From NCBI GenBank assembly GCA_020638055.1, contig JACKJH010000005.1, forward strand, positions 186,001-250,000: DNA of 64,000 nucleotides. Reading direction: 5' to 3'. Position numbers and translations under genes: made by a program. Position 1 is the first letter of the stretch; each line of letters starts with the position of its first letter. Positions 16,076 to 25,074 of the stretch are shown here, in pieces. The stretch comes from Hyphomicrobiaceae bacterium. GTDB taxonomy: Bacteria; Pseudomonadota; Alphaproteobacteria; Rhizobiales; Hyphomicrobiaceae. The notes below the pieces were generated by a model. It saw only the letters and a list, made by a program, of their open reading frames with translations, was not told where the DNA came from and made no database searches.

Positions 16076-16838
16076 AACGCAGCGGGATTTTGCCAACTGC
16101 CTTCTCGACCACCAACAGCCGGTTCCACCCGGGATAGGGGCGCCGAACGGCAGTTCCGCGGAAAAGCGCTTTTCCATTTACCGCAACAACGTCGTGATGA
16201 GCCTCACCGACGTTCTCACAGCCTATTTTCCTGTCGTTGTTCGCCTTCTTGGGGAGGAATATTTCTACGCCCTGGCGCGTGAATTTGTTCTTGCACATCC
16301 GCCAGCAACGCCAGTTCTCACACAGTATGGTGCCCGGTTTGCAGGTTTTATTTCGAGTTTCCCGCCTATCACCGATCTGCCCTACCTGGCCGATGTGACA
16401 CGCCTGGAATGGTTGCGACAGCGCGCCTATCACGCCGCTGATGGTGATGCATTGGGTGCAGCCGATTTCAAAAACGTCGCCCCAAGCAACGTGCCACGAT
16501 TGTGCTTCCGGTTTCACCCATCGGTCGGTTTGCTCCGCTCGAAGTTTCCGGTTTTTGACATCTGGCGCACCAACACGTTCGACAAACACATCAGGACAAT
16601 TCCAGCCACCGCGCCAGGCCAGGCAGTGCTCATCTCGCGGGTTGGCATGAGCGTTCGAACGCTATCGATCGAGCCAGGCACACATGCCTTCATCATCGCG
16701 CTCGAAAAGGGGGAGAACCTGGCATCTGCGGCGCAGCGTGCATTCACCGTCGCTGATGAATTCAACCTTCAGATCGCCACCGCAGTCTTGATCAACATGG
16801 GTGCCATTACGGCCATCACTGAAGGCGGGCCACGATAA
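16053..16838 (+). CDS. bufC: BufC, DUF2063 / HvfC-like partner protein
   Basis: 261 residues. The ATG at 16053 lies 23 bases inside bufB, with AGGTG upstream, indicating tight coupling. The N-terminal DUF2063 domain shows RFSIYRNNVVMSLTDVLTAYFPVVVRLLG split over residues about 37-70, and LPYLADVTRLEWLRQRAYHA in the middle. The C-terminal half is a second alpha/beta region. DUF2063 proteins act as the recognition partner (MbnC/RRE-like) that presents the precursor peptide to the DUF692 oxidase. No signal peptide, so it is cytoplasmic. Confidence 0.92.
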   Translation: MTSPSLNETQRDFANCLLDHQQPVPPGIGAPNGSSAEKRFSIYRNNVVMSLTDVLTAYFPVVVRLLGEEYFYALAREFVLAHPPATPVLTQYGARFAGFISSFPPITDLPYLADVTRLEWLRQRAYHAADGDALGAADFKNVAPSNVPRLCFRFHPSVGLLRSKFPVFDIWRTNTFDKHIRTIPATAPGQAVLISRVGMSVRTLSIEPGTHAFIIALEKGENLASAAQRAFTVADEFNLQIATAVLINMGAITAITEGGPR

Positions 16839-16864
16839 TATTCATCAGCGCAAGGACACGACGA

Positions 16865-17302
16865 ATGACAACACTTCTATCGAAATTTATCGGATTATTT
16901 GAACGTATACCCTACGCGCTCATTGCCCTGTTGGCGCGATTTATTATCGGGCTCGTCTTCTTCAAGTCGGGCCTCACAAAAGTTGACGGCTTTGCGCTCA
17001 AGGATGCGACTTTCTTTCTGTTCGCGCAGGAATACAAAGTGCCGCTACTGCCACCTGCCTTGGCAGCTTACCTGTCAACAGCGGCTGAGCTGTCGCTGCC
17101 ATGGCTTTTGTGGCTCGGCCTTGGTGCACGGTTTGCAGCACTTGGCCTGTTCTGCATGACCGCCGTCATCCAGACGTTCGTCTACCCCGATGCCTATATT
17201 ACTCATGGCCTATGGGCGATCGGCTTATTGCTGATAATGAAATTTGGAGCCGGCGCAGTTTCTTTGGATCATCTGATCCGAAGAATGCATGACAAACGGT
17301 AG
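16865..17302 (+). CDS. DoxX family membrane protein of the bufferin operon
   Basis: 145 residues, starting 26 bases after bufC. Four hydrophobic helices with the DoxX hallmarks ARFIIGLVFFKSGLTKV (helix 1), AELSLPWLLWLGLGARFAALG and the conserved Asp/His-containing VYPDAYITHGLWA. DoxX proteins commonly close bufferin and HvfABC-type operons; the biochemical role is not established but membrane redox or export support is proposed. This is probably the last gene of the operon. Confidence 0.88.
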   Translation: MTTLLSKFIGLFERIPYALIALLARFIIGLVFFKSGLTKVDGFALKDATFFLFAQEYKVPLLPPALAAYLSTAAELSLPWLLWLGLGARFAALGLFCMTAVIQTFVYPDAYITHGLWAIGLLLIMKFGAGAVSLDHLIRRMHDKR

Positions 17303-17321
17303 GAACGAAAAATACCGCTTG

Positions 17322-17355
17322 CGCCGCTGCCGAGTTTTCAAGCAAGGCAGCGGCG
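17322..17355. terminator. Hairpin between convergent doxX and pfp
   Basis: CGCCGCTGCC (17322-17331) pairs perfectly with GGCAGCGGCG (17346-17355). There is no T-tract, so terminator function is likely but not certain. Just after it (17368-17394) is a short tandem duplication of GATGTTATAGTT. Confidence 0.55.
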
Positions 17356-17386
17356 GGTCCCGCATCACGATGTTATAGTTGAGATG

Positions 17387-18643
17387 TTATAGTTCAAACG
17401 CTGGCAGAACCTTGGGCGCTGCCTGGTTTTTCAACGTCACATAGCTCGGCATGCCGTTCTCGTAGGGCGGGTAGTTTTCGCCTTGAATGAGTGGAACGAG
17501 ATATTCGCGGCATGCCTCTGTAATGCCGAACCCGTCTTCACTGATAAAGTCGCGCGGCATCATCTTTTCTACGTTGGCCACTTTTGAAAGCGGAGCCTCG
17601 CCAATCTCCCACTTGTAGGGATTGGAGGACTTGCGCACGATCGTCGGCATGATCGAGTTGTGCCCTTCAATTGCGAATTCGACCGCCGATTTGCCAACCG
17701 CATAAGCCTGCTCCACGTCGGTTCCCGAAGCGATGTGCCGGGCAGCGCGCTGCAGATAATCAGCAACGGCCCAGTGGAATTTGTAGCCCAATGCATCCTT
17801 CACCATGTTTGCTACAACGGGAGCTGCACCACCAAGCTGTGCGTGGCCAAATGCGTCGCGTGTTCCCTGTTCGGCAAGGAAACGACCGTCGGCATGTTTG
17901 GCACCTTCCGACACGACAATGGAGCAATATCCATGTTTGTCGACCATTGCCTTGACCTTGGCCATGAACTTGTCCTGGTCGAAGTCGATCTCAGGGAACA
18001 GTATGACGATTGGAATGTCGTTGTCCTTGTCGGCAGCAAGACCGCCTGCAGCAGCAATCCAGCCGGCGTGACGTCCCATAACCTCGATCACGAATACCTT
18101 GGTTGAGGTCAACGCCATTGAGCGGACATCGAAGGACGCTTCGCGCGTCGAAACGGCAATGTACTTGGCAACGGAACCGAACCCGGGACAAGTATCGGTG
18201 ATTGGCAGGTCATTATCGACGGTCTTGGGCACGTGGATGGCCTGAACCGGATAGCCCATCTTCTCGGAAAGCTGCGAAACCTTGTAGCATGTGTCGGCGG
18301 AATCGCCGCCGCCGTTGTAGAAAAAGTAGCCGATGTCGTGCGCCTTGAAGACCTCAATGAGCCGGTCATATTCACGCTTGTTGGCTTCGAGATCCTTGAG
18401 CTTGAAGCGGCAGGAGCCAAAAGCCCCTGACGGCGTATAACGAAGTGCGGCGATCGCATCGTCACTTTCCGCGGTAGTATCGATCAAGTCCTCGGTGAGT
18501 GCGCCAATGATGCCGTTACGGCCAGCGAAGACCTTGCCGATCTTGTCGGCATGCTTACGCGCCGTCTCGATGACACCGCAGGCCGATGCGTTTATGACCG
18601 CGGTGACGCCACCAGATTGCGCGTAAAAAGCATTCTTCGCCAT
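17387..18643 (-). CDS. pfp: 6-phosphofructokinase, PPi-type
   Basis: 418 residues. The ATG at 18643 has GGGAGGA upstream. PFK-family motifs: YAQSGGVTAVINAS, NGGGDSADT (position of the donor-discriminating GGDD/GGDG loop), PKTVDNDLP and EVMGRHAGW. The PKTVDND motif and overall length match the pyrophosphate-dependent group, which catalyses a reversible fructose-6-phosphate/fructose-1,6-bisphosphate conversion. The GGGDS loop differs from the textbook GGDDS, so donor specificity needs a check. It is divergent from glgA-glgP, linking it to glycogen and hexose metabolism. Confidence 0.88.
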   Translation of the reverse strand: MAKNAFYAQSGGVTAVINASACGVIETARKHADKIGKVFAGRNGIIGALTEDLIDTTAESDDAIAALRYTPSGAFGSCRFKLKDLEANKREYDRLIEVFKAHDIGYFFYNGGGDSADTCYKVSQLSEKMGYPVQAIHVPKTVDNDLPITDTCPGFGSVAKYIAVSTREASFDVRSMALTSTKVFVIEVMGRHAGWIAAAGGLAADKDNDIPIVILFPEIDFDQDKFMAKVKAMVDKHGYCSIVVSEGAKHADGRFLAEQGTRDAFGHAQLGGAAPVVANMVKDALGYKFHWAVADYLQRAARHIASGTDVEQAYAVGKSAVEFAIEGHNSIMPTIVRKSSNPYKWEIGEAPLSKVANVEKMMPRDFISEDGFGITEACREYLVPLIQGENYPPYENGMPSYVTLKNQAAPKVLPAFEL

Positions 18644-19194
18644 AGTCAGAAATCCTCCCAAGGGCCCGAAGGCGTGATCCTTCGTGAAATAAAAACCAGC
18701 ATCGAAGTGTCTAGAATGGCTCGACGCCAGCGCAGACGCGCACGCAATGCCGATTGAAAGTTCGATAGCATCACCACAGGGTACTGAAAAGCGCGCGAGG
18801 CGCGGCTCTTCGGCGCGCCCTGCCCGAAAAACGTGCAGTGCCGCTATGCTTTGAGCACGTCATGTCGGCCACGCCACGAGATAGTTTTTGCCAAACGGGC
18901 CTTTTAACGCTTGTAAAAGAAATTGGGACGTTCAAATCCACGGAAGTTTCGAAGTTTAATCAGTAGCTTTCTCAATCAAACCGGACCGATTGTGTTGATT
19001 GCCGCAGTAGAGCCTGGTTAATCTCGCCCGACGCGTGCCGGTCATGGCATATTGCCTGCAAAGCAATTGCCTTTGGGACTTTCACAAATGCGCGCACCCA
19101 TCGCGCGAGATCGCATTGACATGACACCGGCATTGGCGCATCGCATGAAAAAGTTTGGACCAAGCGGCCGTTCCACGCCGGGGAGCATGTTGGA
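18644..19194. other. pfp / glgA divergent intergenic region
   Basis: About 550 bases with no protein-like frame. GC-rich near 18790-18830 (alternating CGCG), AT-richer near 18890-18970. It should hold promoters in both directions, but I find no convincing operator or riboswitch. Confidence 0.45.
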
Positions 19195-20685
19195 TTGAAA
19201 GTTCTCTTCGCAGCATCTGAAGCCTACCCACTTGTGAAAACCGGGGGACTGGCTGACGTCGCTGGGGCTCTGCCCGTTGCCCTGGCAGAGTCCGGCACAC
19301 GTGTCCGCCTTATTCTGCCCGCATACCCTGAGGTCCTGGGCAGGGCAACCGACATCGCCACCGTTGCCGAATTGCCCGGGCTACTGGCAGGACATGACGT
19401 ACGCCTGCTGTCCGCACGCACCCCTGATAACGATCTGCCACTGCTGCTGGTCGACAGCCCCACACTATTCGACCGCGCCGGAGGACCCTACACCGACGAC
19501 CACGGCGTGGACTGGCCCGACAACCATTTGCGTTTCGGTGTTTTCTCATTGGCAGCCGCCTGGGTTGCCGCGGGTGCCGCTGGCGAAGCCTGGCGCGCTG
19601 ACATACTGCACGCCAACGACTGGCAAACCGGGCTCGCCCCAACCTACCTGCGTTTCATCGGTGCCCCCAATACCCGTTCGGTCTTTACAATCCACAATAT
19701 GCGTTATCAGGGGTTATATCCGTCAACCGTAATGACAGAACTGGAACTGCCCCGGTTTACCTTCACCATGGAGGGTATTGAGTTTCATGGTCAGGTTTCG
19801 ATGCTCAAGGCGGGCCTCGCTTTTGCTGACAGGATAGTCACCGTCAGCCCAACCTACGCCGATGAAATCCTGTTACCCCAATTCGGTTATGGCATGGAGG
19901 GTTTGTTGAACGCCCGCCGCCGTGATTTGACAGGCATCCTCAATGGCATCGATGAAACCGCCTGGAACCCGCGCACCGACCGCCATCTGCCTGCGCACTA
20001 TGACGCCGGAGACTTATCCGGCAAGGCAATTTGCAAAGCGGCGCTGCAGCAGGAGTTGGGATTGACGCAAGACCCTGACGCGCCACTACTGACGATGGTC
20101 ACCCGACTGACTGAGCAAAAGGGCATTGATCTCATCGTTTCCGCGATCCCCGACATCATTGACATGGGCGCACAGATTGCAGTGCTCGGAGCCGGTGAGC
20201 CGCACTGGGAGCACGCGCTGCGCACCTTGCAAGCGCCGCCAGGCCGAACAGCCGCGCGTATCGGGTATGATGAGGCATTGGCCCATCGCCTGATTGCAGG
20301 TGCGGATATGTTTTTGATGCCTTCACGCTTTGAGCCCTGCGGCCTGACGCAAATGTATGCGATGCGTTATGGGACTTTGCCGGTGGCAAACCGGACAGGC
20401 GGATTGGCTGATACCGTGACGCAGGTTCAAATTTCACCGGGCGGCAATGGCGCCAGCGGAACCGGATTTGTATTCGACATGACAAAACCCGGCGCTCTGG
20501 TTGGAGCGCTGCAAGACGGCAATGCCCTATACAAGAACCAACCCGCATGGCGCGATGTCCAGCTTGAAGCAATGCAACGCGATTTTAGCTGGGCGGGCGC
20601 GGCTGACGACTATGGCTGGATATACCGCACCCTGGCACCGCACGCTCTTACCGGCAGCGCCAAACTCAGCGGAGAAGCAGCTTGA
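19195..20685 (+). CDS. glgA: Glycogen synthase (ADP-glucose type)
   Basis: 496 residues. TTG start at 19195 preceded by GGGAG at 19181-19185; no in-frame ATG lies nearby. GT5-family glycosyltransferase with the ADP-glucose-binding KTGGLADVAGALP at residues 15-27. The C-terminal GT-B half has TRLTEQKGID and the acceptor/donor-site SRFEPCGLTQMYAMRYGT. It adds glucose from ADP-glucose to alpha-1,4-glucan. The stop overlaps the glgP start (TTGA). glgB and glgC are not in the window. Confidence 0.95.
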   Translation: MKVLFAASEAYPLVKTGGLADVAGALPVALAESGTRVRLILPAYPEVLGRATDIATVAELPGLLAGHDVRLLSARTPDNDLPLLLVDSPTLFDRAGGPYTDDHGVDWPDNHLRFGVFSLAAAWVAAGAAGEAWRADILHANDWQTGLAPTYLRFIGAPNTRSVFTIHNMRYQGLYPSTVMTELELPRFTFTMEGIEFHGQVSMLKAGLAFADRIVTVSPTYADEILLPQFGYGMEGLLNARRRDLTGILNGIDETAWNPRTDRHLPAHYDAGDLSGKAICKAALQQELGLTQDPDAPLLTMVTRLTEQKGIDLIVSAIPDIIDMGAQIAVLGAGEPHWEHALRTLQAPPGRTAARIGYDEALAHRLIAGADMFLMPSRFEPCGLTQMYAMRYGTLPVANRTGGLADTVTQVQISPGGNGASGTGFVFDMTKPGALVGALQDGNALYKNQPAWRDVQLEAMQRDFSWAGAADDYGWIYRTLAPHALTGSAKLSGEAA

Positions 20686-23306
20686 ACGAAACGTCTTGGC
20701 GCAAGGCCCTACGCACGTTGTCAAAGGGAACCAAAGGCAAGAGCGAGCCGGAGCGCAACAAGGCAGGGGGCAATAGTGCACCCGCCGCGATGGATGCACC
20801 TGACTACGGAAACAACATGATGCTGAACAAGCCGCTGCCAGCTTTGCTGGACCCTAAAACACAAGCCGATTACCTGATCGAGTTGCAGGATTCAGCAAGT
20901 GTCAAACGCGCAATCATCAATTATCTGGTCCACTCGGTCGGCAAGGATCCCGCCTATGCCACCTCCAACGACTGGTTCTATGCGCTTGCCTTCATGGTCC
21001 GCGGCGTATTGTCGGAGCGCTACATCAACACAACGCGCGAGCGCTACGGAAAGAACGTCAAGCGGGTCTACTACCTGTCGATGGAGTATCTGCTTGGCCG
21101 CAGCCTGACCAAGAATCTCATCGACCTCAATCTGCTTGAGTTCACCCGCCAAGCGCTTGCCGAGGTTGACCAGGATTATGACAAGATCGCCGCCATAGAA
21201 CATGATCCGGGTTTGGGCAACGGCGGCTTGGGACGGCTGGCAGCGTGTTATCTTGAATCCATGGCGACACTGGGTCTGCCAGGCGGAGGTTACGGACTGC
21301 GCTACGAGTTTGGTCTGTTCAGCCAGGGCATCGAAAACGGCGCCCAGGTCGAACATCCCGACAACTGGCTGAAGGAAGGCAACCCGTGGGAGTTCCGCCG
21401 TCCTGATCTCACCTATGAGGTTCATTTCGGCGGCACCTGTCATTGCCAAACCCAGGACGACGGCACCCGCGTTTGCACATGGAAGCCGGGGCATAGCGTG
21501 ATTGCCAGTTCCTATGATTTCCCGATTGCAGGCTACCGCAACGGCCAGGTCACAAACCTGCGACTGTGGACTGCCCGCGCCACCGGTGATTTCGATTTGA
21601 GCTATTTCAATCGCGGCGACTACATCAAAGCGACGGAAGATAAGATCACCTCTGAGGTGCTGTCCAAAATCCTTTATCCCGACGACTCCACCCACGAAGG
21701 TCGCGAATTGCGCCTCAGGCAGGAGTACTTCTTTGTCAGCGCCTCCATACAGGACATCCTGGCACGCTTCTTCCGCACCAATACGGACCTGGCCACATTG
21801 CCCGACAAAGTCGTTATCCAGCTTAACGACACGCATCCGGCTCTTGGCATCGCTGAATTGATGCGGTTGCTTGTCGATGTTCACGGCCTCGATTTCGATA
21901 CCGCCTTCGACATCACCTCGCGCACTTTTGCCTACACCAACCACACGCTGCTTCCCGAGGCACTCGAACGCTGGCCAATCAGCATGCTGCGTGCCTTGTT
22001 GCCGCGCCATCTTGAGATCATCTTCGACCTCAACGTTCGGGTGCTTGACACGGTCCGGGCATACGCGCCTGGCAATCCCGGTAAGACCTACGCGATGAGC
22101 CTGGTTGAAGACGCGGACCAATCCGTGCGCATGGCCCACCTTGCCATCGTTGCCAGCACCAACGTCAATGGTGTCGCCAAACTGCACACAGACCTCCTGC
22201 GCACCAACATGTTTCCCGATTTCGACCGCATGTACCCGGGAAAATTCATCAACATCACGAATGGCGTGACACCGCGACGTTGGCTCAAACAGTGCAACCC
22301 CGGCCTGTCCGTACTCATTACCGAGCACATCGGTGACGACTGGCCAAAACATCTCTCCAAGCTGGCCGAACTCGCGCCGCTTGCAGATAATGCGGAGTTC
22401 CGCGCTCGCTTCAGTGCAGTCAAGGATGCCAACAAGGAGCGGCTTGCCAAATTCATCAAGGCAAAGGTTGGCATTGACGTTCCCCAGCACGCCTTGTTCG
22501 ACACACAGATCAAGCGCATTCATGAATACAAGCGACAGCTACTCAACGTCTTGCACGTCATCACGCGCTACAACCGCATTCGCGATGGACATACCCCTGA
22601 AACCCCGCGCGTTGTCGTGATGGCAGGTAAAGCTGCGCCCGGCTACTACATGGCCAAGCTCATAATACGACTGATCCATGACGTGGCGAAGGTCATCAAC
22701 AACGATCCGAAAATCGGCGAATTGTTGAAAGTCGTCTTCCTTCCCGATTACTCAGGAACAGTCGCCGAAGCCATAATTCCAGGCACGGACCTGTCAGAAC
22801 AAATATCAACCGCGGGCACCGAGGCATCGGGCACAAGCAACATGAAATTTGCCATGAACGGTGCTTTGACCATCGGCACCTGGGATGGAGCCAATATCGA
22901 GATCGCCAAATCGGTCGGTGAAGACAACATCTTCATTTTCGGGCTCAAGGCCGACGAGGTGGTGGACGCGCGCGCGCGCGGCTACGATCCGCGCGTGCAT
23001 TATCGTTCCAATCCCGACCTGCATCGGGCACTCGATATGATCGGCACGGGCTTCTTCTCGCCATCCGAACCGGGGCGCTACGCGGCCATCTTCCATTCGC
23101 TGTTCGACGGTGGCGATCACTACATGCTGCTTGCTGATTACGATTCCTACATGGCCGCCCACCAGAAGGTGTGCAAACTCTATCTCGATAAGGACGCATG
23201 GGCGCGTAAGGCGGTGCTCAATGTTGCAGGAATGGGATATTTCTCATCGGACCGGGCTGTGCAGGAATATGCCGACCAGATCTGGCACGTCAAACCGCTG
23301 ACCTGA
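20682..23306 (+). CDS. glgP: Glycogen phosphorylase
   Basis: 874 residues from a TTG at 20682 that overlaps the glgA stop (TTGA); a later start at the MDAPDYGN methionine is possible, as the first ~35 residues are low-complexity. GT35-family motifs: VYYLSMEYLLGR, GNGGLGRLAACYLES, and the PLP lysine in EASGTSNMKFAMNGAL. It releases glucose-1-phosphate from glycogen using phosphate. Coupling with glgA lets storage and mobilisation enzymes be co-expressed. A long minus-strand open frame (20892-22523) inside it is only a shadow. Confidence 0.95.
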   Translation: MNETSWRKALRTLSKGTKGKSEPERNKAGGNSAPAAMDAPDYGNNMMLNKPLPALLDPKTQADYLIELQDSASVKRAIINYLVHSVGKDPAYATSNDWFYALAFMVRGVLSERYINTTRERYGKNVKRVYYLSMEYLLGRSLTKNLIDLNLLEFTRQALAEVDQDYDKIAAIEHDPGLGNGGLGRLAACYLESMATLGLPGGGYGLRYEFGLFSQGIENGAQVEHPDNWLKEGNPWEFRRPDLTYEVHFGGTCHCQTQDDGTRVCTWKPGHSVIASSYDFPIAGYRNGQVTNLRLWTARATGDFDLSYFNRGDYIKATEDKITSEVLSKILYPDDSTHEGRELRLRQEYFFVSASIQDILARFFRTNTDLATLPDKVVIQLNDTHPALGIAELMRLLVDVHGLDFDTAFDITSRTFAYTNHTLLPEALERWPISMLRALLPRHLEIIFDLNVRVLDTVRAYAPGNPGKTYAMSLVEDADQSVRMAHLAIVASTNVNGVAKLHTDLLRTNMFPDFDRMYPGKFINITNGVTPRRWLKQCNPGLSVLITEHIGDDWPKHLSKLAELAPLADNAEFRARFSAVKDANKERLAKFIKAKVGIDVPQHALFDTQIKRIHEYKRQLLNVLHVITRYNRIRDGHTPETPRVVVMAGKAAPGYYMAKLIIRLIHDVAKVINNDPKIGELLKVVFLPDYSGTVAEAIIPGTDLSEQISTAGTEASGTSNMKFAMNGALTIGTWDGANIEIAKSVGEDNIFIFGLKADEVVDARARGYDPRVHYRSNPDLHRALDMIGTGFFSPSEPGRYAAIFHSLFDGGDHYMLLADYDSYMAAHQKVCKLYLDKDAWARKAVLNVAGMGYFSSDRAVQEYADQIWHVKPLT

Positions 23307-23315
23307 CGGTCAATT

Positions 23316-23333
23316 TTAGGGTCCGGACCCTAA
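23316..23333. terminator. 18-bp perfect palindrome between convergent glgP and J-domain gene
   Basis: TTAGGGTCCGGACCCTAA is self-complementary and lies ten bases after the glgP stop codon. No T-tract is present, so it could be a weak terminator, an mRNA-end stabiliser or a protein-binding site. Confidence 0.45.
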
Positions 23334-23385
23334 GGGGCAGCGGCGGGGCATCGCGCGATGGGCTGACGTGCGCAGCTCGCCCGCC

Positions 23386-24090
23386 TCATCCTTCCAACGA
23401 CGCCAGCAAGACGTCCTTGGCTTCGTTGATCTTTGCCGACAGGTATGTTGAACCGCCACGGTCGGGATGCAGCCTCAGCATCAGTTCCCGGTGCGCCTTG
23501 CGCACCTGTTCGGCGGTGGCGCCCAGTTCAAGCCCCAGGATCTCATAGGCTTCCTCGACGCGCATCCGGCCATCCGCGCCGCCTGAAAACCGCTCTTCGC
23601 CGCGCTTTACGTCCTCGCGCCAGTTGGGATGGGTCTGATCGAGATACGCTTCCAGAATCTGTGCCGACTGGGGATCCGCAATCCTGCAATCCTGCCAAAG
23701 CAATGCCAGCTCTTCCGGCTTCAGCCGTTCGATTTCGCGGCCTTTAAAAAGACCCTTGAGCACGCGACCCGAAACCCGCCCCGTTTCCAAATCGAGCCGC
23801 ATTTCGAGATGATCGGTAACGATGTGGGAGGTTTGATCCTCACGCGGGCCAACCGGTCCAAACCCACCTCGCCCCCCTGATTGTGCAAGCAGCCAAAGCC
23901 CAAGGGCCGCCAGCGGGCCGGACAGTTGAATAGCACCACGAGCTGTCAACACCGCAGCAGCGCCCAGCGCAACCAAACCGCCGATCTGGCGCACGCGCCG
24001 CGCCATCGCCGCCGGACTGGAGCGCAAAAACCATCGCAGTAACAGCGCGACGGCAATGACCCCGACAACCGCGAGCAGTAAAATACGCAT
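23386..24090 (-). CDS. Membrane-anchored J-domain protein
   Basis: 234 residues with an N-terminal membrane region (residues about 1-20 hydrophobic, with a second hydrophobic segment around 38-68) and a C-terminal J-domain (EEAYEILGLELGATAEQVRKA...) carrying HPD at 208-210. Such C-terminal J-domains recruit Hsp70 (DnaK) to a membrane site. The start codon overlaps the stop of the VWA gene by one base (TAATG), so the two are co-translated. The middle domain (LDLETGRVSGRVLKGLF) is typical of alphaproteobacterial TerB/DjlA-like J-proteins. Client unknown. Confidence 0.85.
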   Translation of the reverse strand: MRILLLAVVGVIAVALLLRWFLRSSPAAMARRVRQIGGLVALGAAAVLTARGAIQLSGPLAALGLWLLAQSGGRGGFGPVGPREDQTSHIVTDHLEMRLDLETGRVSGRVLKGLFKGREIERLKPEELALLWQDCRIADPQSAQILEAYLDQTHPNWREDVKRGEERFSGGADGRMRVEEAYEILGLELGATAEQVRKAHRELMLRLHPDRGGSTYLSAKINEAKDVLLASLEG

Positions 24091-24908
24091 TATCCGCGGC
24101 TTTCTGGCGGAGGCGGTAAAGCTGCAAGAATACGCCGCGCACCTTCAGAACCGCGCCCATCTACGAGGGCAGCAAGCGCGCAGCGCCCACCTGCAGCATA
24201 GATGGCAACCGCCGTCAAAAGCTCGCGCAGTTGCGCCGCTGAGCCCTGATCGAAGCGGCAATGGGCGCCGCCCGTAATTCTTCCAATCTCTGCAAAAGCC
24301 ATCGCGGCATTGCGGTCCTGTCCCTCTTGAAACAGGAACACCGGGATCCCCACAAGTTTCAATTCCCCCGCCTTGGTCGCCAGCCTATCAATATCTTCCT
24401 CCACGCAATCGCCGACGTAGACCATGGCCCCGACACAATGCCGCTCGGCTTCTGAACGTGCGTGCGACAAAACCTTGCCGATCTGCGTCTGGCCGCCCTG
24501 GCAGGATACCGTCGACATCAATCGCGCCAATGCATCGGGATCAGAGACCCACTTTGATGCACGGCATTCGCCAAACCCTCGAAAATAGACGAGCTGCACG
24601 TCAAGCCCGCCGACAGACTTAACCGCGGCAAACATGTCTGCTTGATGTGCCAGGGCCATGTCCCAGGTTGGTGCCCGGCTCATTGTGGCATCCATCGCAA
24701 AGATGAGGCGGCCGCGCTCGCCGGTCGTCAAGGGACCGACCGATTTCATCTTCTTTAAAAACGCCGCAACCTCATCCGCGCTTGATCCTTGCGGCTGGGC
24801 TATGTCGGTTGGTCGTTCGGAAATGGGCGCGGGAGATTGACCCGGCCGTTCAGGCCGCGCCACCTTCCAGAATGATTTTTTTTCGCCGGGTTTCGACGGC
24901 TTGGCCAT
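24090..24908 (-). CDS. VWA-domain protein paired with the J-domain gene
   Basis: 272 residues from the ATG at 24908 (MAKPSKPGEKKSFW); the frame is open further upstream, so the start is moderately certain. The N-terminal ~50 residues are Pro/Lys-rich and probably flexible. The von Willebrand factor A fold starts at LIFAMDATMSR, whose DxTxS is a MIDAS-like metal site, followed by GGQTQIGKVL and VGDCVEEDID. No signal peptide, so it is cytoplasmic. It is translationally coupled to the membrane J-domain protein, suggesting a joint chaperone or assembly role at the membrane. Function inferred only. Confidence 0.8.
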   Translation of the reverse strand: MAKPSKPGEKKSFWKVARPERPGQSPAPISERPTDIAQPQGSSADEVAAFLKKMKSVGPLTTGERGRLIFAMDATMSRAPTWDMALAHQADMFAAVKSVGGLDVQLVYFRGFGECRASKWVSDPDALARLMSTVSCQGGQTQIGKVLSHARSEAERHCVGAMVYVGDCVEEDIDRLATKAGELKLVGIPVFLFQEGQDRNAAMAFAEIGRITGGAHCRFDQGSAAQLRELLTAVAIYAAGGRCALAALVDGRGSEGARRILAALPPPPESRG

Positions 24909-25074
24909 TTCTACAAACCACTCTTGCCTGCTGTCCGCCAGACGCTTTTCCCACTGCGATCGCACGGCGGCAGCCAAACCAACTCTGCCAGGTCTTGCTT
25001 CCGCAATTCTACGTCTTAAACATGGCGCTGCACCTTTCACCATACAACGCTCAAGATCTATTCACTTTCTCGCC

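Noticed and set aside
20892..22523. 543-codon open frame on the minus strand inside glgP
   Set aside because: Its frame follows codon periodicity of the strongly conserved glgP gene; no ribosome-binding site or recognisable motif. A GC-rich shadow.
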